DNA of 64,000 bases, from assembly GCF_963576615.1 (NCBI RefSeq), contig NC_088711.1, forward strand, positions 682,001 through 746,000, read 5' to 3'. Shown here one piece after another: positions 1 to 12,100 of this stretch. Numbering within the stretch: position 1 is the first letter of the stretch; each line of letters starts with the position of its first letter. The position numbers were made by a program, and so were the translations under genes. Origin of the DNA: Watersipora subatra. Taxonomy: Eukaryota; Bryozoa; Gymnolaemata; Cheilostomatida; Watersiporidae. Below the pieces are notes generated by a model. It ran no database searches. It saw nothing but the letters and a program-made list of their open reading frames with translations, and had not been told where the DNA came from.

Positions 1-107
1 AGTTTTCTGTCAGAATGAATGGCAGAGAAAAGCAGATAGAAGTTGTCTATAGGAATTATAACTATGAACTGGTCACCATTGTGTTTGGGGGAGGAGCCGT
101 TGAAGAT
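1..107 (+). CDS. Collagen exon 1 in window: TSPN domain, partial
   Basis: Frame 3 is open and reads [19 protein letters not shown], then [14 protein letters not shown], a beta-rich laminin-G/TSPN-like stretch, ending in phase 0 at donor GTAAGT (108). The bases just before position 14 resemble a pyrimidine tract plus CAG, so the exon may really begin at 14; the left edge prevents a decision. Confidence 0.75.
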
Positions 108-3100
108 GTAAGTCTTTTGTGAATACCTGAAGGCTCTGATATACAATTATATTGTTATGTGTACACATGCATGTCTGGTGTATCATAGTGGGTGTAAAGC
201 TTTTACATATTATGCCATACAGCCTATGCATGTGTCCGCTGTAATGTGTCCGCAGTAACAGGAGCTACACATCTACTTGCACCCTTGAATTGTATTATGA
301 ACCTATATGTACTTGTTCACATACATGCTTACATACATGCTTACATATGTACTTACATACGTGCTTACATTCATGCTTACATACATGCTTACATACATGC
401 TTACATACATGCTTACATACATGCTTACATACATGCTTACATACATGCTTACATACATGCTTACATACGTGCTCACATACGTGCTTACATACGTGCTTAC
501 ATACGTACTTACATACATGCTTACACACATGCTTACATACATGCTTACATACATGCTTACATACATGCTTACATACATGATTACATATGTGCTTACATAC
601 ATCCTCACATACATGCTTACATACGTGCTCACATATGTACTTACATACATCCTCACATACATGCTTACATACATGCTCATATACATGCTTACATACATGC
701 TTACATACATGCTTACATACATGCTTACATACGTGCTCACATATGTACTTACATACATGCTTACATACATGCTTACATATCTGCTTACATACATGCTTAC
801 ATACATGCTCACATAGATACATAAATTTATTTATATAATTAAGGGTTATGCTCATTTCATTCAAATACTAATGCTTTCCTATATGTACATTTATTAAATA
901 AGATATTGCACTAAAATGTACATGCATATGTACATATAATATACATGCCTATTATGGCATTTAAGTGACTGCATATAGGTACACATATTTGCTCATACAT
1001 GTGTATCATACAGTTATCATATAGTTACTATTACATTTTGCTCACAAACATATATATAATACTGTCTGTTGTACTATGTACTCTGAATGTTGTATTATGT
1101 ACAAAACCATATTATCATAAGTTGTACCATATACAAATACTTACTTTAGACTGTCTACTAATATCATATAGCTGCTTCCAAGTTGGTGTTATGGTCTGTT
1201 GCAGGTCTTTGATCTGAACTGGCACAAGATCAGCATGAGCTTTCTCGATGACAAGATCGTGTTGTACCTAGACTGTGTGCAGGTTGCTGAGGCACAATGG
1301 GGGCAGGATGTTCGCAGTCAAATAGGCACAAACGGAAATGTATATCTTGCCCTGAATGACCGTGACAAGTCAACAGAGGTAGGCCAAACTTGGCAGGCTA
1401 TTTGAATGTTTGCAGAGCATTTTATTGATGCTAAAAAGCTGAGCCATCACAGATATAGTCTCTCAAACACTTGCACTACTAGTTAGTAGTTGTCACATCA
1501 TAGAGTTACACTCTCAGACCTGTGCACTACTAATTAGTAGTTGTCACATCATAGAGATAGCCTCTCAAACACTTGCACAATTAGTTAGGAGTTGTCACAT
1601 CGCAGAGTTAACCTCTCAAACACTTGCACCATTAGTTAGAAATTGTCACATTGTAGAGTTCACCTCTCAAACCCTTGTTCTATTAGTTAGGAGTTGTCAT
1701 CTCATAGAGTTGTAACCTTTCAAACCCTCAAACCCTTGCACTACTAGTTAGTAGTGGTCACATCATAGAGGTAACCTTTCAAACCCTTGCACTACTAGTT
1801 AGTAGTGGTCACATCATAGAGCTAATTTCTCAAACCCGTGCACTACTAGTTAGTAGTTGTCACATCGTAGAGATAGCCTCTCAATTACTTGCACAATTGC
1901 ATGTAGTTAGGAGTTGTCACATCGCAGAGGTAACCTCGCAAACACTTGCACCATTAGTTAGAAATTGTCACATTGTAGAGTTCACCTCTCAAACCCTTGT
2001 TCTATTAGTTAGGAGTTGTCATCTCATAGAGTTCACCTCTCAAACCCTTGCACATCATAGAAATAGCCTTTGAAATTGTGTCATTATTAGTTAATAGTTG
2101 TAAGTTATAAGATCATAGAGTTAACCTCCCAAATCCTTGTACTATTATTAGGTGGCGATGAAAATGCTAAGTTAAATTTCTAGCAACTTTATCAGTTCTA
2201 TATTTTGCAGATTGACATCCAATGGCTGGTTATTCACTGCGATCCTTACCTGGCTGCAAAGGAAACCTGCCTGGAAATACCTCCTATTCAAGATGGCCCT
2301 GATATAGAGCCTTGTCAGGAGCAATGTCCCGCTGGTCCCCAGGGTCCACAAGGTTACCCTGTGAGTTTCTCTCTCGCCCTAATTGCCTCATTTGTAGCCA
2401 ACTTGATAAGCTTTTATATCGTGCCTCAAATTTCATTACTATTTTTATAGGGAGAGAGAGGAGCGACTGGATTTGATGGACCAAAGGGCGACAGAGGTGC
2501 TACTGGTGCAGCTGGACGACCCGGCCAAGATGGCAGAGATGGATATGATGGAAAAACCGGAGAACAAGGACCACCAGGTGCACCTGGTGCAGTTGGTGCT
2601 CCAGGTAACCCAGGAGCACGAGGAGATCAAGGACCTCCTGGAGACTTTGGTTCACAAGGATTGCAAGGACCTCCTGGTGAAAGAGGACCTGAGGGTCAAC
2701 CCGGACCAATGGTGGGTCAAGTGTTTCTGTTTCTCTTATAGATCAGTCATCAAACTAACATTGTTAATTAAATGAGCTGAAACAACTTCATTCCATATGC
2801 ATAGGGAATGCCTGGAGAAATGGGAGTAGAGGGCATGCCCGGAGCTCCCGGCAAAGCAGGTGTAGGTTCACCAGGAGAGCCTGGGCCTATGGGTATAATG
2901 GGACCAGAAGGCCCAAGAGGACCAGAAGGCAGAGGTGGCCCTCCTGGAGCTAACGGTTTAGATGGACCATCTGGTGAAAAGGTAAGTAGCCTGAATAATG
3001 AAGTGCTGGATATGCTTTCTTCAATCACATGCCCATTGCATCAATCACCTGCCCATTGCATCAATCACCTGCCCATTGCATCAATCACCTGCCCATTGCA

Positions 3101-6100
3101 TCAATCACCTGCCCATTACGTCAATCACCTGCCCATTGCATCAATCACCTGCCCATTGCATCAATCACCTGCCCATTACGTCAACTACCTGCCCATTACA
3201 TCAACCACCTGCCCATTGCATCAATCACCTGCCCATTGCATCAACCACCTGCCCATTGCATCAATCACCTGCCCATTGCATCAATCACCTGCCCATTACA
3301 TCAACCACCTGCCCATTACGTCAACTACCTGCCCATTACATCAATCACCTGCCCATTCCATCACGAATAGTTGTATGTAATAGTAGCATTTGTGTTCATT
3401 TACCTTGTAGGGAGATCGTGGACCTGAAGGTAAAGTTGGCCCTCCTGGTCCTACAGGTCCACAAGGTTCTATCGGTTCAACAGGACCTATGGGTTTAATT
3501 GGACCCACTGGAAACCCAGGCCCACAGGTATACCATAGCACTAATTCGCAACAATCATGTTTAAACAAAATATCAAAGCTTGTTTCCTCTTGCTATTCAG
3601 CGGGTACTGAATGGTAATACCCAAGTATCAGCACTTGCATACCGGAAACTTCCCAAAGATATTGTTAGACAAAAAAAACTGAGTCTAGTGGTGTGTAAAT
3701 TGGAAAGTAATCTGGTGGATTTATCTTCACACCTTCACACTATATAGCGTACACGATCCATTATTTGTTATAGGGGCCACCTGGGCAACCTGCTCCTGCT
3801 AGCCAAGCGAGGGCTGCTAGACCCGGACCACCGGTAAGTGTTTAATACGCTCTATTTATTAATACAAGTCTTCTGTTGGTTGGTCCGTAAGCGCTCTCCC
3901 CAGTTCTTCTGGATACGACCTCTGTATTAGTATTACCTTCTCTTAGGGAGAGCGAGGACTAACTGGAGCACCAGGAATGGTGGGAGAGCCAGGTCCAAAA
4001 GGTCTTGCTGGACACAAAGGAGCTACTGGTATGAAAGGAGATAATGGAAGTCCTGGTGCAGTAGGGAGGCAAGGAGCCAGAGGGTTCCAAGGTGCCAGTG
4101 GACCACCAGTAAGTGATAACTTAAACCTTTTTTTACTTGTAGTTAAGGTTTAAGTAGGTCTAACCTTGATATATGCAGTTCATAAGGTGTAAGTAGAGTC
4201 TAACCTTGACATACGCAGTTCATAAGGTGTAAGTAGAGTCTAACCTTGACATACGCAGTTCATTAGGTGTAAGTAGAGTCTAACCTTGACATACGCAGTT
4301 CATAAGGTGTAAGTAGAGTTTAACCTTGACATACGCAGTTCATAAGGTGTAAGTAGAGTCTAACCTTGACATACGCAGTTCATAAGGTGTAAGTAGAGTT
4401 TAACCTTGACATACGCAGTTCATAAGGTGTAAGTAGAGTTTAACCTTGACATACGCAGTTCATTAGGTGTAAGTAGAGTTTAACCTTGACATACGCAGTT
4501 CATAAGGTGTAAGTAGAGTTTAACCTTGACATACGCAGTTCATAAGGTGTAAGTACAGTTTAACCTTGACATGCGCAGTTCATAAGGTGTAAGCACAGTT
4601 TAACCTTGACAAACAGGCTCATTCATTTCTACTACTTTTGCGGTTGTCAAAATTGCGCTATGTTTAAGCAAACATCGTTATATAAGGATACATTGAATGT
4701 CTTATTCATCATCCAAACAAATATACTAAAAAATGTATGTAAAAGTGAATGCAAGAAAAATAAATTACATTGTATATCTTAGGAATCAAATTAATATGGC
4801 TATAAGATGTGAAGACACATGTAGCCTTAGTATCTCATCAGATGAAGACATGTGTAGCCTTAGTATCTTAAGAGATGTACAGGGTATGATGGTAGAGACA
4901 CGGTAAACTCTACTCTAGACTATGGGAACATTTTATTAATATTACATATTTATCTTTTTGTTTTGAAAGTTATCATATTGTATTTTTAGGTATTTAGTTT
5001 AGCCTTTCCACTTGATTTCATTTCAGAATTTCTTTTCTCCGCATCACTTTCATTTTTCTCCTCACAACAACTACCAGACAGGAACACAAATTTCTTAATA
5101 AATTAATGCAGAATTTGTTCACGTTTATCCACAAGCTTTTGTTTAAACGTTAAGGAAAGAGTTGTCTTCTTTTCTTTGTCACAACTCCAACCACTCTCAC
5201 TAGTCCTCCGGTCTTCCAAGATTCTAAAAACTAGAAATAAAAAGGTATGAAATTCTGCTCAATATTATTCAAGCGATGAGGAAGCAAACTATTTCAGATG
5301 CCGATAGAAGTATTTTTATGCCTTAGCAAGGAAATCTGTATGTTGAGGTGACCATAGGCCAGCCTGATTGCATAAAGTGTAACTTATTGAAACTGCAATG
5401 CATCGCATATTGGACATTACATTGGCGGTGCTGTATCATGCGTGTGATTGATGTCTCCTACCAAATGTGTGACAATTTATCATGACTTAAAACTTCTGTT
5501 AATGGCTAGAAATCTGCAGGGTGGTGAAAAGCTTCTACTTGCAAATCTTGGCATGGACTTGTGGTTCTGCAATGAAAAATCTCCGGCACGCACAAAATCG
5601 GCTTAATGTAGAATTTCTTTCGTTACTATGGCATTCTGTAGGATAAAGCGATGACAGTTACAGTTAACATCAATATATTATAGTCGATGATTAGCGGACA
5701 ACCAAGTATTGCTAAAAATGGCGCAGATATGGTTGTTGTTAAGACCACATACTACATCTGTGTCTCGACGTGTGTTAAAAAGTCACCAGACTTTCTGTTT
5801 TATTAACAAACGCTTAATTTTATGATCATATTTCTATTATCTATCCTGCATATTATGTTTCTAGCAGTGCTGACTATGTGGCAAGAGGTCTTTACCATGT
5901 GTTTTAGGGCATGCAGGGCAACAAAGGTCAAAGGGGAGAAGACGGTGCAGTTGGAGCTCCTGTGAGTACCACCATTCTTCCATAGTGTCGCGCTATTAAC
6001 AAAGATATTACTGCATTCATTGGTGTTACCTGTTCCTCTACTATATCTACTATCTCTGCTGATATATTTACTATCTCTGCTGATATATCTATTGGCTCTG

Positions 6101-9100
6101 CTGATATATCTACTATCTCTGTTGATATATCTACTATCTCTGATGATATATCTACTATCTCTACTGATATATCTAGGTACTATATCTGCTGATATATCTA
6201 CTATCTCTGCTGATATATCTGCTATCCCTGATGATATATCTACTATCTCTGCTAATATATCTGCTATCTCTGCTGATATATCTACTATCTCTGCTGATGT
6301 ATCTATTATCTCTGCTGATATATTTACTATCTCTGCTGGTATATATGCTATCTCTGCTGATATATCTACTATCTCTACTGATATATCTACTATCTCTGCT
6401 GATATATCTAGGTACTAGCTCTGCTGATATATCTACTATCTCTGCTGATATATCTACTATCTCTGCTGATATATCTACTCTGATGATATATCTACTATCT
6501 CTGCTGATATATCTACTATCTCTGCTGCTGTATCTACTTTCTTTATCTCGATTGCTACTGCTAATGAATATGGTTGCTTTCTAGGGTAAAACAGGTCCTC
6601 AAGGTACCCCAGGCCTGCCTGGTGCCCAAGGAATACAAGGAGATATGGGGCTTCCAGGAGCTAAAGGAGCACAAGGGATTGCCGGTCCAGAGGTGTGTAG
6701 TTTAAGCATCGTGTGCAGACTAACAATGCCAGTTGCAACGCTAATTATGCAAATATGATGATGAAGAGAAGAGATAGTATCAGATCCACAAGAATTCCCT
6801 CTTGACTGGCTTCATGTCAACATTTCAATTCTATCTCTCCATCATCTTTTTTATTCTCGGGCTAATTGGACAGGAAGCCATACTGCTCTAACCTCCCACA
6901 TCCAATTTTTTTCTGCTCATCTATTTGCATGTTTAATATTGTCCATCGGTGACCGCCCCTGTTTTGTGTTTGCGTAAACAGAGTGAAGAGAGACGTTTGC
7001 AGACTTGAAGGATGGGGTGTCATCTGGTGAGAATGGGTCTCGTTAAGCCTCTGTGAATGAACTGGCTTATCTCTAATATATATCTGAGAGAGAGCTTGTT
7101 GTTTACACAAAGTTATTTGCAATATTAACAAAGACCTGCATATCTTGTGATTATCTTTTAAATTAATAATCGGTAAGATTGTTGGGGCCCTTAATAGCTA
7201 CTCGGCATACGAGTGCTCATGAGCATTCCAATCAGCGGATCATTACCCTAACCCTTCTACCAACCCATGCCCTCACTTCCTCTGCTTCTCTCTTTCATCC
7301 TTCTCTCCTCCCACGCCATCTCTTCCCCTCTGTGCTTCTCTCTCTTAAACTTCCATTATCATTTCATATGTCTGATTCTTGTCCTAGCCAGCTCAGTTTT
7401 CACCTGCTGCAGCTGCCACCACCTGACATTGCCATATATTGCTGCTTCCTCACTCAGCTCTTCCTGTAAGCCTTCATGGTGCATGGTGAGCCTGAAGTGT
7501 GTGGGTATTGAGTAGATACAAACAGTAAGTGTGTTGGTATTGGGTAGATACAAACAGTAAGTGTGTTGGTATTGGGTAGATACAAACAGTAAGTGTGTTG
7601 GTATTGGGTAGATACAAACAGTAAGTGCGTTGGTAATGGGTAGATACAAACAGTAAGTGCGTTGGTATTGGGTAGATACAAACAGTAAGTGCGTTGGTAT
7701 TGGGTAGATACAAACAGTAAGTGCGTTGGTATTGGGTAGATACAAACAGTAAGTGCGTTGGTATTGGGTAGATACAAACAGTAAGTGCGTTGGTATTGGG
7801 TACATACAAACAGTAAGTGCGTTGGTATTGGGTAGATACAAACAGCAAGTGCGTTGGTATGAAATCGAGGCAGTCGGTAGGCGTGTGTGCCAGTATCATG
7901 CGCTCATTTACCAATGTGTCATCTTAGTTCCGCTTAATTGGCCTGTCATTCTTTTAGGGACCTCCTGGACCTGACGGCAGGAGCATTACAGGACCTGCCG
8001 GCGCCACTGTAAGTACAAACTACTAAAAGAATGATTTTCTCGGTCAAGTTTATGGCTTTATGACTTGCAAGAAAAAGAGTCACCAAAACAGCAAACACAT
8101 ATGAGTCAATGCAGTTTTACTGAAATGTATGAATTATATTCTATAAGTTCACATTCAAAAAATACTTTAGTTTTACCTTAAAACAGATGAGAGTAAGTCA
8201 TAAGATGCATTTTTCATTTTTAGGGACCGATGGGACCAATAGGGGCTCCAGGAGCACCAGGTGAAGTAGGACCAATGGTTAGTATCGTACTTGTCTTCCT
8301 TAGCAAGAGTTGATTCATTTACAATAGCCCTTCTGAATATTTCATAATCCTCAAAGCTATGCTCTAGGGAAAACATTTTATTAACCGGTAGCGAGTTGTT
8401 ATTTCTCAATATTTGATTTGGGAGAAACCTTTGATTGCACTAATCTGACAAGGAAAGTGTGGCATTGGCTAGCGCTAGCCAATGGCATGAATGAGATGTA
8501 GGATGCGAGAGTGCTTTGAGAATGTATATAGTAGTGGACTATTATGCAGCATAAAAAGACAGACACGGCATTACAGCATTACTGCGGCATCGTGTGCACC
8601 AAGCATTCTGACATTCATAAGCATTCATAGGTGTGAAACCTTTTGTGTATTTCGATCATCAAAGAACTAAAGCTTGCACTAAACATCTGAGATAGTTTAT
8701 GATATTTTGTGTCAGAGCGTTATTATGACTGTGGAGGGGTGAAATGTACATGCGGAAGGATGTTTTGGTGCTCCTAATTCTTATACAAACTTTGAATGTG
8801 GCATCCGGAGACTCTGGGCGACATGCCTACACAGAGAGTGTTTCGAGTGGAGTTAAGAAATCTTGTAGATTCAACTGGGCATGGGAAACTGTAGTGTATG
8901 GAGACTTGTGTCTTCCTGCCAAGTCATCCTTCCTGCCTCGCAAGAAGTCATCATCAACAAACCGTCACAGACAGAGACATAGAAGCAAGAACTATGATGA
9001 CAAACCAGGCAGTAAGAGAGGTTCCTTGCAGGAACGAGAGCTCGGAGGACTAATGTTTGCGAGTGGGGAGAATGCTCCTATAGATGGGCTCCTATTGGAT

Positions 9101-12100
9101 GCTCCCCAGCGATACCAAATGGATGCCCCGGCATACCAGAAGATGGTGAGTCGCTCTAGCCTTCTGTTTACTGTTACAGGGTGCAATGGGACTGCCCGGT
9201 GCTCAGGGCCCTATGGGTACTACAGGAGACCCTGTAAGTGCGTCTTCCTTTTACCAAACCCCACTAAACCTCTTACACGCCTTTGCATGCGGTAAATGTA
9301 GAAGACTTATCAAAACAGCTTGTCGTTTAGGGTTTTATTCTACCAATCCATCTCTGGTGACTTCTGTGATTAAAAACTGTGAAGTTAGTGAACACTTTGA
9401 TGGCCACAGGAAATCTCTGGCTGTCCTAACAATTCTTAACTAGGTATTCTCCCTCGTCTGGGTTCTACAAATCTATCTCATCTCTGTGTTGTGTGGTCTT
9501 GGTTTTGCCACTACTCCTGCACGGGTTCAGCTTGTAGCTTTTGGCTAGTGCATTTAACAGCAGGGAGGATGCATGTTGTTGAGTATACTGTATAACTGTA
9601 GCTGTCGCTGCAGATAACGTGTCAGCGGGGTCAGCAATCCCTAAAATTCAAATAGTAACATAGCTAGTCCAGCCAACTAAATAAACATGTAGGCAAAGGA
9701 ACCATGAACAAAAGTAGTGGCTTGCCCAAACAGGAAAACGATGTATTAAGAGAATAGGGGGAGTGGGGGTGCTGGTAATTAAGAATACTTGACCTCGCTT
9801 AGGCTACTTGAGCTTTCTAGAACTTTCTGTAGCTAAAGTCACAAAATGGCTGTCCTTGTGTCAGAGAATTTTGGATTGGAATGATCTAACAGTTGGCCTG
9901 AGGCCGCTGTCAGTAAATGTGGGAAGCTGTGGAATCAAAGCCACAGTGTTTTCCCAGACTGTTTATTTAGATAAGGGTGCAAAGGGCTGAGATGTTTCCA
10001 TGAATTGATGACATCAGTTGATCGGTTGATTTGATCGGTTTCATCTGTTGAACTATTTTAGAATCCTATTCATTCTTATGTAAGCTATGCAGAAAAAAGT
10101 AGATGAGAGACGCTGATTAGAGTAGGTTGATAAGACCACCTAGAGTGTAAGTTGATACGCGTAGCGGCATTACGCTGACTCAGCCTCTGCCCTCTGCCTC
10201 ATCCCATCACGTTCACCAAATCACTTTTGATATCTATTTAACGAGTGAGCTGAGGTGTACCCACACAACTGAGCTTTAAACTCGTAGTCATTTTATTGCG
10301 GTATGCGCATGTGCTCCTGTCAGTTTCAAGAACCTGTTCAAACCATTTCAATGAAAACCATGTTTCTGTTAGGGTTTGCCTGGATTCATGGGACCAAGAG
10401 GAGAGCCTGGACAAATAGGTGCATCGGTGAGTTCCTATCCACTTACCATTTGCCAGCCTTCAGGATGAGATGAATAGAACAACCTTTTTATACTTTTATT
10501 GCTGATTGGGCGATACAACTTTTATTAATGAAAATTCCTTTACCGTTAAATGCCATAATTCACCTTCGTCAAAACTTTCACTCCCGTTGTATTGGCTTTC
10601 ACTTGACTCTGGCCGCTTGACGAATGTGGGTACTGTTTGCTTTTCAAGTATTGCAAACACTGTCAACTCAGATTACCGCATGCAATACCCACTATGAGTA
10701 GTGTCTGCATTACTCACTATGAGTAGTGCTTGCATTACCCGCTATGAGTAGAGCCTGCATCGCCCACTATGAATAATGCAAGCTCTCTTATAATCGTGGC
10801 AGTTTGATCGAGCTGCTGCCATCACAAGTCGGGGCGCACAACTTCGTTTGTCCTTCATAGTTTCGAGTCATTGATAAGCATCTTCAAGCGAACTGCTATT
10901 TTCTTCCTAATCCAATACAAACATGATTCAATCACAATCTTCAAGATTGTTTTTAGCCAAGAGGGAGCTAATCCTATTGTGTCGAGCTCACACCTGGTAG
11001 ACCCTTCGGCAGGCAGCTTCTTATAAATAATCAGCTAGCATCAAATCCAATTACTCGCCACAATATTTGTTTTTAACAGCAAAGCGTGCATCTTCTAGAC
11101 ACATCTTACTCGCAATTGGTTTAGTGAGCTCACCTCTGGTTGTATAGCGCTTCAGGCGCTGTTTCGATGCCGATGCCGCAATCGAGACTGATTTAAACTC
11201 GCAGTCACTCAGACGCTAGTAACATGTAATAGAAAGCATGTGACCAAGAACTGTTGCATAGTTGGTAATATTACGAATGGTTTTAGGGACCAAAAGGAGA
11301 AGCAGGAGTTTCAGGAGACAGAGGTCTTCCAGGAAGGACTGTAAGTGTGTTGTAGTATATGTTAGAAGTAACGACGCTGCCCTAGCTTACTGGCTCCACA
11401 GACAGAGTACTTGGAAAACAATTTTAAAAATTGTATATTTTACTCTGATAAGACCAAACACCTGTTTGATGCTAACTATTTGGTGATTTGACAGGGTCGA
11501 ATTGGACCTCCAGGAGCTCCCGGTATTCCAGGCCTTGATGGAGAAAGGGTAAGATTAGTACTTTTAGCGAGTTACTTTAATGCAATTGCAGCAACAACAT
11601 TTATTCATTTGAAAACTAATTTCATGACATCGAATAGGGAGAGCAAGGAGCTATCGGAAATCCAGGAATGGTAGGACCACCAGGTAAAGATGGAGTAGCC
11701 GGTGTGATGGGATTTCCGGGACCAACTGGATTGCAAGGACCCCGTGGACAAGAAGGAGCTACCGGGCCACAGGTAAAGCCTCCTTAACCTAATATTAGTT
11801 GTTTGTGTATTTTTGGTAGAGAACAATTGCTTTAATTAGCTGTTGGCAAACATCTTTACATAGGTATTAGCAAGAGTCTAAGAACAGGCCTCCACTCACG
11901 CCTAATTACTTACAACAAACCGCAAGCCTCATCTTTTGTTTTATAATTATAATTGCATTTTAATAGGGGTGAAAGGAATTGATAGGCACTTGCTACTGTC
12001 TATCGCACTTGCTACTGTCTGCCGCAGCAGACTGGCATTCAGACATTTTAAATGAACATGGCTGATGTCATGGCAGGTTAGATTGTTTCAAATCTTAACT

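Noticed and set aside
246-864. Long ORFs on both strands over the 12-bp repeat ([10 protein letters not shown]-type peptides)
   Set aside because: Pure minisatellite in a collagen intron, open in several frames at once; no start context, splice logic or domain.
2808-3498. + strand ORFs rich in [14 protein letters not shown]-type repeats
   Set aside because: Run-on of collagen exon 5 or an intron into the 20-bp minisatellite; all three frames are the same repeat.
6020-6584. ADISTIS-repeat ORFs
   Set aside because: 21-bp intronic minisatellite whose period is a multiple of three.
7359-7914. - strand ORFs with [11 protein letters not shown] repeats
   Set aside because: 32-bp minisatellite read antisense inside a + strand collagen intron.
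8744-9295. Independent 183-codon nested secreted protein
   Set aside because: Beyond 9145 the frame reads through a consensus donor and then collagen exon 13 out of frame; the alternative-first-exon reading explains the phase-0 donor better.
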